Origin: Neobacillus paridis
GTDB taxonomy: Bacteria; Bacillota; Bacilli; Bacillales; Cytobacillaceae
Assembly: GCF_016765675.1 (NCBI RefSeq)
Contig: NZ_JAESWB010000181.1
Location: forward strand, 124,001 to 188,000
Reading direction: 5' to 3'
Length of the DNA: 64,000 nt
The notes under the pieces were generated by a model. The model made no database searches. It worked only from the letters and a program-made list of their open reading frames with translations, and had not been told where the DNA came from. This document shows, piece after piece, positions 1-9,379 of this stretch; within the stretch, counting starts at the first letter, position 1, and each line of letters opens with the position of its first letter. The position numbers were made by a program, and so were the translations under genes.

Positions 1-228
1 TATTCGTCAGTAATACCCCTTCTCTTTACGGAAGGAAGACTACAACCGACCACCTTAACTTTGCAAGGATTGATAAAGCAGCGCCAAAGATACATAATAG
101 ACATATAAGAAACTTCTAAAACGGTCGATGTAACCAGAAAACGAAGACGAGTGTCAGACTAAGGGGAAAACTTGAGTGTCTCAATAGGTAGAAGGCAACT
201 GACTGCAATGGTGCTTTTCTACAATTCG
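1..228. other. unassigned region at window edge
   Basis: Two plus-strand frames stay open from the window edge to about positions 111 and 117. Neither translation is recognisable, so this may be the end of an unseen gene. Positions 118-228 show no gene or RNA that I can identify. Confidence 0.3.
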
Positions 229-260
229 AAACGAGGGAGAACCCCGTTTTTTATTGTTTT
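229..260 (+). terminator. rho-independent terminator
   Basis: AAACG and GGG (229-237) pair with CCC and CGTTT (242-249) with one bulged A. A T-rich tail follows. It would end whatever transcript enters from the left edge. Confidence 0.55.
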
Positions 261-291
261 TTAAATAGTTTGGACATCGGAGGCGATCATT

Positions 292-1290
292 ATGAATACA
301 CACATTATGAAGCTAAGGTTTTGGGCAATACTGGCTGTTATTATGATACATTCAACAGCCCCATTTCTTTATAAACCGATAGGAAATGAATTTCTTGCAG
401 GAAACATTTTTGACAGTTTATCAAGATTTGCTGTGCCACTTTTTCTACTAATCAGCGGCGCCCTCTTGTTACATAAAGATGAACCATTATCCGTTTTTTT
501 AAAGAAGAGAGCTGCGAAAATTATAATTCCATTTTTAGTTTGGAGTTTTATTTATTATTTGTACAAAAGAAATATCCTGTTTACACTCGATTTTGAAAAA
601 TTCCATATTAGAGATTTCTTAAAACTATTTATTACAGGAAATGTTTATTATCATTTATGGTATATTTATTTGATCGTTTTTGTTTACTTATTTATTCCCG
701 TTTTAAGAAAGGTGGTTCAAAATACACCAACTAACATTCTTTTGTATTACGTCATTCTTTCTTTTATATTAGAAAACGGCTATCTCATCGGTACAAGTTA
801 TTTACATATTAGTCCTAAAATTTATTTTTCTGGTTTTTCTGGCTATGTTTCTTATTTAATTTTAGGTTATTTGATTTTTCACAGGGATTTATTTTTAAAT
901 AAACGGGGGATGATTTACACTTTAGGGATTTTATCTTTAATTGTGACATTTACCGGAACCTACCTTAGCACCCTTTCATTCGGTAGATATCATCCCTATT
1001 TTTATAAATATTTGTCGTTTAACGTTTTAATTTATACCATTTTCATCGTAGTCCTTATCTCTCATACAAATAAAAACATATTTAAAATCACGAGAAGCAT
1101 CTCTGAAGTCAGTTTTACGATGTATTTTGTCCATATTATCTTTTCGAAATATTTCCAGCAATATTTAAATGCTTTCGATTTACAGCCGTCTCTTTATATT
1201 ATTGCTTTATTTGGATTGACAGTTATAGCTTCCTATCTTTTTTCACTGTTGATTAGTAAAATTCCGATTGTAAGAAAAGTCCTTAGTTAA
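292..1290 (+). CDS. acyltransferase 3 family membrane protein
   Basis: An integral membrane O-acyltransferase of the acyltransferase-3 family. Members move acetyl or other acyl groups onto cell-surface sugars or related extracytoplasmic acceptors; the acceptor cannot be told here. About ten hydrophobic segments span the 332 residues. The family's N-terminal pattern is present: the helix AVIMIHSTAPF with its conserved His near residue 20, an RAAKIIIPFLVWS segment near residue 74, and HLWYIYLIVFVYLFIP around residues 122-137. Length is normal for the family. The ATG at 292 follows a GGAGGCG ribosome-binding site. It stands alone between a terminator-like hairpin and a weak hairpin downstream. 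The family is secure, the substrate unknown. Confidence 0.85.
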   Translation: MNTHIMKLRFWAILAVIMIHSTAPFLYKPIGNEFLAGNIFDSLSRFAVPLFLLISGALLLHKDEPLSVFLKKRAAKIIIPFLVWSFIYYLYKRNILFTLDFEKFHIRDFLKLFITGNVYYHLWYIYLIVFVYLFIPVLRKVVQNTPTNILLYYVILSFILENGYLIGTSYLHISPKIYFSGFSGYVSYLILGYLIFHRDLFLNKRGMIYTLGILSLIVTFTGTYLSTLSFGRYHPYFYKYLSFNVLIYTIFIVVLISHTNKNIFKITRSISEVSFTMYFVHIIFSKYFQQYLNAFDLQPSLYIIALFGLTVIASYLFSLLISKIPIVRKVLS

Positions 1291-1301
1291 AAATAGTGGT
1301 G

Positions 1302-1335
1302 CGAGGGGCCGGGAGTATTAACTCCCTCCCGCTCG
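1302..1335 (+). terminator. weak stem-loop after the acyltransferase gene
   Basis: CGAG...GGGAG (1302-1315) pairs with CTCCC...CTCG (1322-1335). There is no T-run, so termination is uncertain. Confidence 0.3.
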
Positions 1336-1571
1336 AAGGAAAACTCTTTCAAAAAAATCAACCGTAATATCAGCAAGTTACTCTTGTGGAATGCGGACAC
1401 CCATACTATTCCCCCATTTGCCGACCAATTTTCCCACTTTTCACTGTTTTAATATAGATAAGAAGTATTTGTGAAAAAGTGAACAATGCTAATGAATAGT
1501 TTCTCACATGAACTATAATTAAGCATAAGAAATCCGCTAAAATACTTTGCATTGTGAAAGGGATGTTTATT

Positions 1572-3650
1572 ATGGTCAATCGTTTTCCTGCGTTATTCTC
1601 CCCGATTAAAATTGGCAATATGGAAGTAAAAAACCGGATCGCCATGATGGCAATGGGGGTGTTCTCTCCTCGACTTATGGGTCCGAATGGTGCTTATACG
1701 AAGGATGGCGCCGATTATTACATTGAACGAGCAAAAGGCGGTACAGGTTTAATCGTTACCGGACTGCTCCCGGTTAGCTGGTTCCCTAAAGGTCAGGGAC
1801 CTGGTGACCGTGGTGAGGGCTTTTATAAATATATCCAGCAGCAAAAGTATTTAGCAGAGGGAATTCATAAATACGGCGCAAAGGTGATAGTTCAAATCAC
1901 GGCATTATCCGGGCGATCCAGTATTCACTCCGAAGATCCGGCACCTAGTGCGCTTCCAAATGTGTGGGACCCTACCAAAACAAACAGAGAAATGACCAAG
2001 CAGGAAATCCACGAATATATTGAAATGTTTGCCAATGCCGCCCTGGCATGTAAAATGGCCGGCATTGACGGCGTCGAAGTTCATGCCGTTCATGAAGGTT
2101 ATTTGTTAGACCAATTTACGATGGAATATGCCAATCATCGAACCGATGAATACGGCGGAAGCCTGGAAAACCGTCTCCGTTTTCCATCTGAGATTGTTCA
2201 AGCTATTAAAGCGGTATGTGGCAAAGATTATCCTGTTTCCTTGCGTTACAGCGTGAAAAGTTATATGAAGGGCTACAATCGCGGCGCACTTCCCGGCGAA
2301 AAATTTAAGGAGTTCGGCCGTGATTATGAGGAAAGTATCATAGTTGCCCAAAAACTGATTGAAGCAGGCTATGATATGCTAGACTGCGATAATGGAAGCT
2401 ATGATTCTTGGTTCTGGCCGCATCCGCCAGTATACATGCCAAAAGCTTGTAATCTCGAAGATGTGAAGATGCTGAAAAAACATGTATCCGTTCCTGTCAT
2501 TTGTGCCGGTAAATTTGATGATCCGGAACTGGCCAATGAAGTGATTGCTAACGGTGAAATTGACATGATGGGAATGGCACGTCCATTATTGGCGGATCCC
2601 GATATGGCCAATAAATTTGCATCGGGCGATTTAGACAATATCCGGCCTTGCATCGGCTGCCACAATGGCTGTCTTTCTGCGATTTTCCAAGGCAAAGATA
2701 TCTCCTGTGCGGTAAATCCGGCCTGCGGCAGAGAACTTACTTATGGCATTGGCAAAGCGGATCGACAAAGAAAAGTCCTTGTTGTCGGTGGTGGCATCGG
2801 CGGCATGGAAGCAGCCCGCGTCTGTGCGTTAAAAGGTCATGATGTCGATTTATATGAAAAATCAGGGCAATTAGGCGGTGCCTTTATCGCTGCGGCGGCC
2901 TTTGAATATAAAGAAGACGACCGGCGTTTACTGAATTGGTATATCAAACAAATGCAAGATTTAGGTGTTAACATTCATTTGAATACGGAAATCACGAAAC
3001 AATTTATCAACGAACATCGATACGATGATATCTTCATCGCCACTGGGGCAACAGAACGGAAGCTCTCCATTCCAGGCTTTGATTCCGAAAACGTAACCTA
3101 TGCCGTGGATGCCTTGTTACATAAAGACATTACCGGTGACAATATCGTGGTCGTGGGCGGCGGCTTAACAGGCGTGGAAATCGCCTGTGAATTAGGAAAA
3201 CAGGGCAAGAAAGTAACCGTTGTCGAAGCGGCTGATACCATCTTGAATACATTCGGCTTATCAGCAGCCAACTACAATATGCTGATGGAGATGCTGGATT
3301 ATTATCAAATCAATGTCATGAAATCTTCTTCCGTGACAAAGTATGAAAATGGCATGGCCCATATTACAACCATGGTTAAAAACTATCCAAACGTTGCTAA
3401 CAGAGCGAAGATGATGTTTGCTGTCGGGGCTGAAGGAATTCCGCAGCAATCACAAATTAAAGCCGATCACATCGTGGTTTCCGTCGGATACATCAGTGAC
3501 AATCAGTTATATGAACAAGTAAAGGCAGATCATGTTTATTTAATCGGTGACGCTGACAAACCGGAGAGCGTAATGAAGGCCATCTGGGATGCCTATGATG
3601 CTGCCAGAAGTATCGAATTACGAGAATCACGAAAATTACAGCATGTTTAA
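1572..3650 (+). CDS. NADH:flavin oxidoreductase, 2,4-dienoyl-CoA reductase / enoate reductase type
   Basis: A three-cofactor ene-reductase (FMN, 4Fe-4S, FAD) that passes electrons from NAD(P)H to an activated C=C bond. Residues ~1-365 form the old-yellow-enzyme barrel, with the signature YGGSLENRLRF. A cysteine cluster (CIGCHNGC, then a fourth Cys in ISCAVNPAC) binds the iron-sulfur centre. The C-terminal half has two dinucleotide folds, VVGGGIGGMEAA and VVVGGGLTGVEIA. At about 692 residues it is near FadH, enoate reductases and the bile-acid enzymes BaiCD/BaiH, so the substrate is open. An upstream in-frame GTG at 1554 exists, but AAAGGG at 1557-1562 is well spaced for the ATG at 1572 (MVNRFPALF). 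It is monocistronic with its own strong terminator. Confidence 0.88.
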   Translation: MVNRFPALFSPIKIGNMEVKNRIAMMAMGVFSPRLMGPNGAYTKDGADYYIERAKGGTGLIVTGLLPVSWFPKGQGPGDRGEGFYKYIQQQKYLAEGIHKYGAKVIVQITALSGRSSIHSEDPAPSALPNVWDPTKTNREMTKQEIHEYIEMFANAALACKMAGIDGVEVHAVHEGYLLDQFTMEYANHRTDEYGGSLENRLRFPSEIVQAIKAVCGKDYPVSLRYSVKSYMKGYNRGALPGEKFKEFGRDYEESIIVAQKLIEAGYDMLDCDNGSYDSWFWPHPPVYMPKACNLEDVKMLKKHVSVPVICAGKFDDPELANEVIANGEIDMMGMARPLLADPDMANKFASGDLDNIRPCIGCHNGCLSAIFQGKDISCAVNPACGRELTYGIGKADRQRKVLVVGGGIGGMEAARVCALKGHDVDLYEKSGQLGGAFIAAAAFEYKEDDRRLLNWYIKQMQDLGVNIHLNTEITKQFINEHRYDDIFIATGATERKLSIPGFDSENVTYAVDALLHKDITGDNIVVVGGGLTGVEIACELGKQGKKVTVVEAADTILNTFGLSAANYNMLMEMLDYYQINVMKSSSVTKYENGMAHITTMVKNYPNVANRAKMMFAVGAEGIPQQSQIKADHIVVSVGYISDNQLYEQVKADHVYLIGDADKPESVMKAIWDAYDAARSIELRESRKLQHV

Positions 3651-3661
3651 AAAATGAAGCA

Positions 3662-3709
3662 GGGATAGCCACGCCACATACGATCCAAAGCGTGGGCTAT
3701 CCCCTTTTT
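3662..3709 (+). terminator. rho-independent terminator
   Basis: GGGATAGCC-CGC (3662-3674) pairs with GCG-GGGCTATCCC (3690-3703) and runs into CTTTTT. It ends the reductase transcript. Confidence 0.9.
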
Positions 3710-3814
3710 ACTCCACGACAAAGCACCTATATGCCTTCTCAGCACTTTACCGCGTTAAACTTTAGCTGAGCGAGGGGCTGACCCCAAAATGTGTTTTCAG
3801 ACCCCACAATTCCT

Positions 3815-3842
3815 CACAAGACCTATAGACGTACATATAATA
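3815..3842 (+). promoter_or_regulatory. sigma-K-like promoter
   Basis: CATATAATA at 3834-3842 fits the sigma-K -10 pattern CATAnnnTA. CACA at 3815-3818, 15 bp upstream, fits the short -35. It lies just before a GerPA/GerPF-like gene, and gerP genes are transcribed late in the mother cell. Confidence 0.5.
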
Positions 3843-3878
3843 GGTTAGATAAGGGGATTGGGAATGGGAGGAAAAAAT

Positions 3879-4133
3879 ATGCCCTCAATTATTAATTTAG
3901 GTTCATTAAATGTAAATTCCCTTCAACCGAACTCAAATGTCAATGTTGGTGAAACGGTGATCAATGGCATGGATGCCAACCGAAAATATAATTTAAATAT
4001 GGGGGGGATTTACGGCTTTGCTAATATAAACACTGGAATTTTAAATATTAACAATGATAGTTTTGAAGTGATCGATGGGGTGATCTTTGACCAAGATGTA
4101 AAGCCAAATATTGGTGGAGGGGGAAATATATAG
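3879..4133 (+). CDS. GerPA/GerPF-like spore germination protein
   Basis: A small 84-residue protein that opens MPSIINLGSLNVNSL and continues with a VNVGETV segment. It is Asn-, Gly- and Ile-rich with short beta-strand-like repeats and no signal peptide or membrane segment, as in GerPA/GerPF family members. GerP proteins act in the spore coat and let germinants reach inner receptors. I chose the ATG at 3879 because GGGAGG at 3866-3871 sits seven bases ahead; the in-frame TTG at 3858 has no such site. The sigma-K-like promoter upstream supports sporulation expression. The usual gerPABCDEF neighbours are absent, so this is an orphan paralogue and its exact role is inferred. Confidence 0.7.
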   Translation: MPSIINLGSLNVNSLQPNSNVNVGETVINGMDANRKYNLNMGGIYGFANINTGILNINNDSFEVIDGVIFDQDVKPNIGGGGNI

Positions 4134-4528
4134 GCAACAAAATATGCCCCTGCCACTCCCCGAATAATCGTGTTTCCCTATAATCCGCTAATCCCCATTC
4201 ATTCATAGGTTGGCGGGATTAGTTGTGGTGCAACATATTGAGAAAGTGGCGCAGCAACTTGAGGACCAGGAAAGGTTATTATTGCGATCCAAATGAAGTT
4301 CAGAAGTTCTGAATCCTATTTTTGTTGACCTGCCGCAGGAAAATTTCTGTCATGTGATCGGTGATAGTAAAGTGGGGGTTGGAAATTTCCGCTGCAGGCT
4401 TGTTCGTTTTTTGGGGACCACTCTGCTTTGTACGGCGATGGGTGGTTTTCTTGTGATCTAAAACGTTTTTTCAAATGACATGTGCAGCAGCTTCCCACAC
4501 AACGCCCTTCAAAATTTCACGAATGAAT
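4134..4528. other. intergenic stretch with possible decayed coding sequence
   Basis: A plus-strand open stretch at 4192-4290 reads as a charged, coiled-coil-like tail (HIEKVAQQLEDQERLLLRSK) ending in TGA. A second open stretch follows from about 4317 to 4461. Neither has a good start or ribosome-binding site, and I recognise neither. They may be remains of another spore-coat gene. No other feature seen. Confidence 0.25.
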
Positions 4529-4563
4529 TCAAGAAAACCGTCAAGGACAAAATCCTGACGGTT
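4529..4563 (-). terminator. terminator of the ABC transporter / PfkB operon
   Basis: AACCGTCA-GGA (4536-4547) pairs with TCC-TGACGGTT (4553-4562). Read on the minus strand it is followed by TTTTCTT. It lies downstream of the last gene of the operon. Confidence 0.75.
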
Positions 4564-4682
4564 CAGTCAATCACAAATACCCGAGCATATCTTTAGAATC
4601 GGCTCCCCCATTTACCTCCAGTACAATTACACCATTTTTATATGGTCCTGCAGGTTTCTTCATTTTTTAGTGGCACAATTCT

Positions 4683-5681
4683 TTATGAACAGGTTTTTAA
4701 AAGGTCTTGCGCAATTTCTTTAAAATTTATACTATTGACCTTTTCGATTTTTTCAATCCAAGACTTGTTTATAGTAGAAGCCCCACTATAGGCTCCACAC
4801 AATGAACCAACAATGGCACCATTCGTATCAGCATCATCACCTAAATTGACCACTGCTATTAAACCATCCGTCACAGATCCCTTTGCAGCATAAAATACGC
4901 CAAGCGATAATGGGATCGACTCATACGATTTCATTCCCGCACCTATATATTTATAGAGAAGTAAGCAGATTTCCTCTAGCGGCTTGTCTTGATTTCGGTC
5001 TACTATTTCCATAGCAAGATGGATTCTGGCAGCTACGGAAGGGGAAGGAATGTCATAGCCACTTTCTTCCCCTCTTATTGCCCCCAGTATGGCGGCTACC
5101 ATTATTTCACTTGGTAAGCTTTTTCCTTCTATGGCTTTTGAAACGGCCGCAGCGATGGCACAGGCAGAGGCTACACCTGGTTTACTGCCATGTGAAGGCA
5201 ATGCAGAAGCAATGGCATCTTGAATTGCAAGTTCAAAGTCGTGGTGGTGAAAGATGCCAATTGGAGCTACTCTCATTGCGGCCCCATTTGTGTCACCCTT
5301 TTTACCAGCCTCTAGATAATTGCCGCCGGATATAATAGTTTCCAAAAATAATCTTGTACTAGGACCAATGACTGTGGATTCTAGGATGTTATATTTGACT
5401 GCCCATTCTTTCATTTTTAGAATAAACAGCTCGGTATCAAATTTTCCAGCTTCTTTGAGTACGGATGATACAATTAAACTTTCTTGAGTATCATCCGTAA
5501 TTCCCCCTGCTACAATACTGCTATGGGCCACTTGTTCTCGACTTGGAGTTACAAAATCTGTAATCTTTGAATATTCTTGTTTTATCTGACTTATAGACAT
5601 AAAAGAGGCAGGCATTCCCAAGGCATCCCCAATGGCAGTTGCAATAAGGCAGCCATACGCTCTATCTAATAATGGATTCAT
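4683..5681 (-). CDS. ADP-ribosylglycohydrolase family protein (DraG-like)
   Basis: A 332-residue all-helical metal-dependent hydrolase of the ADP-ribosylglycohydrolase family, which cleaves N- or O-glycosidic bonds to ADP-ribose and, in some branches, other ribosides. The metal-binding motifs are visible: GDALGMP near residue 20, DDTQ near residue 62, and the C-terminal DDADTNGAIVGSL. Its ATG overlaps the stop of the upstream kinase gene by one base (TGATG), so translation is coupled. As the last gene of an operon with an ABC importer and a PfkB kinase, it more likely processes an imported riboside-like compound than reverses protein ADP-ribosylation. That role is inferred. Confidence 0.82.
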   Translation of the reverse strand: MNPLLDRAYGCLIATAIGDALGMPASFMSISQIKQEYSKITDFVTPSREQVAHSSIVAGGITDDTQESLIVSSVLKEAGKFDTELFILKMKEWAVKYNILESTVIGPSTRLFLETIISGGNYLEAGKKGDTNGAAMRVAPIGIFHHHDFELAIQDAIASALPSHGSKPGVASACAIAAAVSKAIEGKSLPSEIMVAAILGAIRGEESGYDIPSPSVAARIHLAMEIVDRNQDKPLEEICLLLYKYIGAGMKSYESIPLSLGVFYAAKGSVTDGLIAVVNLGDDADTNGAIVGSLCGAYSGASTINKSWIEKIEKVNSINFKEIAQDLLKTCS

Positions 5682-6619
5682 CAACTCTCACCTACAATTT
5701 TTAAAATGTCCTTTAACGTAAAGTTTTTATGTGGGCCCATGAAGGTAGTGGTAAAGGCCCCACATGCACTGGCCAACTTAATGGATTTTTGCATATCATA
5801 TCCTTGCAGCAATCCGTAAATTAATCCCCCTGCAAAGCTATCTCCTGCACCGGAGGTATCTATACATGAGACCTTATAGGAGGGGATAAACATCTGTTTT
5901 CCGCTGGAATTGTCCCATAAATTTACACCCAGTTTTCCTTTTTTCTCAACGAGCCACCGAACCCCTTTTTTGAAAAGCCAGCTTGAAAAATTCTCCTTTT
6001 TAATGTTTAATAGCACGATGATTTTTTCCAGCTCTCCTTCATTTGGGGTAATCATATCTGCCAAATTCATCATCGATAAGAGGATGTGTCGATCAATCTT
6101 GGAAACTAGGGAACCGGGATCAAATAAAATTTTTATTCCTAGATCTTTTGCTTTTTGAATATACTGAATAATGGTTCCCGCGAAGTTATCGTCTAATAAA
6201 TAATATCCAGTTACAAAAAGGAAGGAGGTTTCCTTGAGTATATCTTCACGAATGATGTCAAAGCTAAACTCTGCCTCACATCCTTTATATGTGAGAAAGG
6301 TCCGCTCACCTGAGTCTTCCAATATTGATATACAATAGCCTGTCTTTTTGTTAGGGGTCATTTGAATACATGCTCTTGACAGTCCATGATCCAGTAAATA
6401 ATCATTTATTTCTTTCCCACGTTCATCCATACCTAAAACGGAGGCAATTTGAGGCTTCAACCCTAGGTTTTTCAATGTCATTGCGACATTTATCGCACAG
6501 CCGCCAACTTTGTGAAAGGAATCTGTGATGATGGTATCTTCGCCTCTGGCGGGAAATTCATTTACTACTATATATTCATCAATGATAATACCGCCTAATA
6601 AAAGAATATGCTGATTCAT
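5681..6619 (-). CDS. PfkB-family carbohydrate kinase
   Basis: A ribokinase-fold kinase that phosphorylates a sugar, nucleoside or related compound with ATP. The family's first signature is at GGCAINVAMTLKNLG. The second, with the catalytic base, is DTSGAGDSFAGGLIYG near the C-terminus. I take the ATG at 6619 (MNQHILLLGG), because AAGGAG at 6627-6632 is its ribosome-binding site and would otherwise lie inside the coding region. That gives 312 residues, a normal length. It begins ten bases after the ABC ATPase gene and overlaps the following hydrolase gene by one base. The substrate is unknown but is probably delivered by the adjoining importer. Confidence 0.88.
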   Translation of the reverse strand: MNQHILLLGGIIIDEYIVVNEFPARGEDTIITDSFHKVGGCAINVAMTLKNLGLKPQIASVLGMDERGKEINDYLLDHGLSRACIQMTPNKKTGYCISILEDSGERTFLTYKGCEAEFSFDIIREDILKETSFLFVTGYYLLDDNFAGTIIQYIQKAKDLGIKILFDPGSLVSKIDRHILLSMMNLADMITPNEGELEKIIVLLNIKKENFSSWLFKKGVRWLVEKKGKLGVNLWDNSSGKQMFIPSYKVSCIDTSGAGDSFAGGLIYGLLQGYDMQKSIKLASACGAFTTTFMGPHKNFTLKDILKIVGES

Positions 6620-6629
6620 GCAACTCTCC

Positions 6630-7688
6630 TTATTCAAATAGAATGGATTGATTTCCGGAATCCCAGCTTAAAAATATTTCGTCATTTATTTCAAATGGAA
6701 CACCATCATTGTGATTTTGATTTTGGACTCTAATTTCCAGCCCTAAAGCTTCAATGAGATACATCGAAAGATTTCCGACATAAGTAATAAATTTTACTTT
6801 ACCTTGAATATGCGGGTGGGATGGCCGGTTTCGGTCCATGCGAATTTTCTCAGGCCTTATGGAAATGATACAGTCTTGTCCCTTATTCAAAGAGTAATCG
6901 CCATGCGGCAGCAAAAAGCTCTGGCCGTTCTGTAACTCAAATTGGAGGTGATCTTTGATTTTTCCATAAAAGAAATTAGACTGACCAATAAAACTGGCAA
7001 CAAATGTATTAATCGGTTTTTCATATATTTTTTGTGGTGTATCTATTTGAATTATTTTTCCATCTTTCATAACAGCTATCTGATCCGACAGCGTCATGGC
7101 CTCTTCTTGATCATGCGTTACAAACAGGGTCGTAATGCCAATGTTTTTCTGGATTTGTCTTAGCTCTATTTGCATATCTACCCGTAATTTTTTATCTAAT
7201 GCACTTAAACTCTCATCAAGCAGCAAAAGACTGGGCTTAATGACCAATGCTCTGGCGAGTGCAACTCTCTGTTGCTGTCCGCCGGAAAGCTGCCGCGGTT
7301 TCCTATTTTCATATCCCGTCAGCTGTACCATTTCCAAGGCTTTTGAAACTTCTTTTTTGATTTCACCTTTTGTAAAATTTCTTTGCTCCAACCCATACGC
7401 AATATTCTGGCTGACTGTCATATGCGGGAATAGTGCATAATTTTGAAAGACTAATCCGATATTTCTTTTATACGGAGGTAATCGATCTATCATATTTCCT
7501 CCAATATTTATGGTTCCTTCGTCTTGGCGTTCAAACCCTGCTATTAAACGAAGGGTTGTAGTCTTTCCACAGCCTGAAGGGCCCAATAAGGATAAGAAAG
7601 TTCCTTTTTCTATATCAAGATTAATCCGATCAAGTACTTTGTTATTTTGAAAAGACTTGCTTAAATTTTTAATCGCCAAGTATCCCAT
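6630..7688 (-). CDS. PotA-like ABC transporter ATP-binding protein
   Basis: A 352-residue ATPase of the spermidine/putrescine (PotA) class. Walker A is GPSGCGKTT (residues ~36-44), the ABC signature is LSGGQQQRVALARAL, Walker B is LLLLDESLSALD, and the switch His is in VTHDQEEAMTL. A C-terminal TOBE-like regulatory domain follows from about residue 240. The ATG sits behind GGAGGGG. It belongs to the operon with two PotB/PotC-like permeases and a PotD-like lipoprotein. PotABCD-type systems also carry substrates other than polyamines, and the companion kinase and ADP-ribosylglycohydrolase argue against a plain polyamine importer. Confidence 0.9.
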   Translation of the reverse strand: MGYLAIKNLSKSFQNNKVLDRINLDIEKGTFLSLLGPSGCGKTTTLRLIAGFERQDEGTINIGGNMIDRLPPYKRNIGLVFQNYALFPHMTVSQNIAYGLEQRNFTKGEIKKEVSKALEMVQLTGYENRKPRQLSGGQQQRVALARALVIKPSLLLLDESLSALDKKLRVDMQIELRQIQKNIGITTLFVTHDQEEAMTLSDQIAVMKDGKIIQIDTPQKIYEKPINTFVASFIGQSNFFYGKIKDHLQFELQNGQSFLLPHGDYSLNKGQDCIISIRPEKIRMDRNRPSHPHIQGKVKFITYVGNLSMYLIEALGLEIRVQNQNHNDGVPFEINDEIFLSWDSGNQSILFE

Positions 7689-7699
7689 GACTACCCCTC

Positions 7700-8488
7700 C
7701 TACTTGAATAAATATTTTAATGAAGCCTTCATCACCATAATAATGAAAAGAATAACAATCGTTGTACCCGCCAGGATGATCGTTGACACTGCATTGATGA
7801 CAGGGGTAAATCCAAATTTAATAGAAGAGTAGATTTCAATCGGTAATGTTGAATGCCCGCTAGGAATAAGAAAATAAGACAAAATAAAATTATCAAATGA
7901 AATCACAAAAGCCAGGAAACCTCCAGCTAACATGGCTGGAAACAATAAAGGCAAAGTGATTTTTCGAAATGTAGTCCACTCATTTGCTCCTAGACTGGCC
8001 GATGCTTCATTTATCGTAAGATCCAGACTCTGTAATCGGGCCTTAATCACCATAACAGTGTAAGGAAGAGATACAATAATATGTCCAATGAGTAGTACAA
8101 AATAGTTTTTATCTAATTTCAAAAAGTTTAACAACAATAATAATGCTAGTCCGAGTATTAACCATGGTATAGTCAGTGGTAAGATAACCAGTGAATCTAT
8201 CCATTTTTTCCACTTTGATTTTGTTTGTACAATCCATAGCATCAACATAGTAGCTAAAATGACACAGAAAATGGCCGTTACGGCAGCAATATAAATACTG
8301 GTCAAGGAAGCGTCAATCAATGTCTGATCATTGGCAAGGTCCTTATACCAGCGGGTGCTAAATTGGAAAGGAAGAGAGTTATATTGAGACTTATTAAAAG
8401 ACATCAACATTAAAACCGCTATAGGAGCATACAAAAATATAAAAATAATACCTGTATACAGCCAGCCGAACCCTTTTTTAATCATCAT
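7700..8488 (-). CDS. PotC-like ABC transporter permease
   Basis: A 262-residue inner-membrane permease with six predicted helices and the binding-protein-dependent permease EAA loop (EASASLGANEWTTFRKITLPLL). An upstream in-frame extension of 31 codons overlaps the previous gene. The real start is the ATG at 8488 (MMIKKGFGW): it follows GGAAGAGG and overlaps the preceding TGA by one base, so the two permease genes are translationally coupled. It would form a heterodimer with the PotB-like subunit. Confidence 0.88.
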   Translation of the reverse strand: MMIKKGFGWLYTGIIFIFLYAPIAVLMLMSFNKSQYNSLPFQFSTRWYKDLANDQTLIDASLTSIYIAAVTAIFCVILATMLMLWIVQTKSKWKKWIDSLVILPLTIPWLILGLALLLLLNFLKLDKNYFVLLIGHIIVSLPYTVMVIKARLQSLDLTINEASASLGANEWTTFRKITLPLLFPAMLAGGFLAFVISFDNFILSYFLIPSGHSTLPIEIYSSIKFGFTPVINAVSTIILAGTTIVILFIIMVMKASLKYLFK

Positions 8489-9309
8489 CACACCTCTTCC
8501 TTCGCAAATTTTGACAAGATCGCTATGGAAATCAGTACAATCATTAATAGGATAAAGGCTATTGCTGCCCCAAAATTCCAACCGTATATTTCGAAAAATT
8601 GATCCTCAATGACTGTACCAATCACTGACCCCTTCGTTCCGCCCAAAATTCTTGGCTCTACAAATACGCCTAAGCTTGGAACAAATACGAGAATGGACCC
8701 TGAGATAATCCCGGGTTTACTCAAAGGTAATATGATTCTCCAAAAGGTTGTGAACGGTCCAGCATTTAAACTTTTGGAAGCTTCAATGATGGAATGATCC
8801 ATTTTTTCTAAAGACATATAAATGGTGATCACCATGTAGGGGAAAAAGATATGTACAAGTGCAATAATAACTGCTGTCTGGGTGAATAGAATCCCCAAAG
8901 GTTCTGAACCGATTAAATGAAACTTTCTTAGAATCATTTCTAGAATGCCGCCATCTCTTAACAGATTTTGCCACGAATAAGCCCTAACAAGCTGACTGGT
9001 CCAGAAGGGAATAATAATAGCGATTAATATGATGGTTTTACCGCTATTGATCACTTTTGCCATAATATAAGCCATAGGATAGCCGATTAAAATACAAATG
9101 ATGGTGACGATTAGACTGGTTGAAATCGTTTTCCAGGTTAATTTTAAATAAAACCCTTTTTGAAAAAAGTCTAGATAGTTCGACAGGGTTAAATGAGGAT
9201 CGGCCCCATCGCTAAGAAAGCTAAAATAAACCATGATAAATAACGGAATGACACAGAAAGCAATTAATAACAATACAGGTGGGCTCACCAACCAAAATTT
9301 TTTATTCAC
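8488..9309 (-). CDS. PotB-like ABC transporter permease
   Basis: A 273-residue permease of the PotB class with six hydrophobic segments. Its EAA loop is EASKSLNAGPFTTFWRIILPLS at about residues 175-196, the contact site for the ATPase. The start at 9309 (MNKKFWLV) follows a GAAGGAGGGG ribosome-binding site. Its stop overlaps the start of the PotC-like gene. A strong stem-loop separates it from the upstream binding-protein gene. Confidence 0.9.
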   Translation of the reverse strand: MNKKFWLVSPPVLLLIAFCVIPLFIMVYFSFLSDGADPHLTLSNYLDFFQKGFYLKLTWKTISTSLIVTIICILIGYPMAYIMAKVINSGKTIILIAIIIPFWTSQLVRAYSWQNLLRDGGILEMILRKFHLIGSEPLGILFTQTAVIIALVHIFFPYMVITIYMSLEKMDHSIIEASKSLNAGPFTTFWRIILPLSKPGIISGSILVFVPSLGVFVEPRILGGTKGSVIGTVIEDQFFEIYGWNFGAAIAFILLMIVLISIAILSKFAKEEV

Positions 9310-9340
9310 TCAGATTTCCCCTCCTTCTTTCATTAAATTA

Positions 9341-9368
9341 AGGGCAGCAGTGACACCCGTGCTGCCCT
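9341..9368 (-). terminator. intercistronic stem-loop after the binding-protein gene
   Basis: AGGGCAGCA (9341-9349) pairs perfectly with TGCTGCCCT (9360-9368). There is only a weak T-run on the minus strand. It probably acts as a leaky terminator or 3' stabiliser that raises binding-protein expression over the permeases. Confidence 0.65.
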
Positions 9369-9379
9369 CATTTTAAATA

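Noticed and set aside
1469..1486. Rex-like site TTGTGAAAAAGTGAACAA ahead of the flavin oxidoreductase gene
   Set aside because: Only the left half matches the redox-sensor consensus; the right half differs in the key positions, so I did not annotate it.
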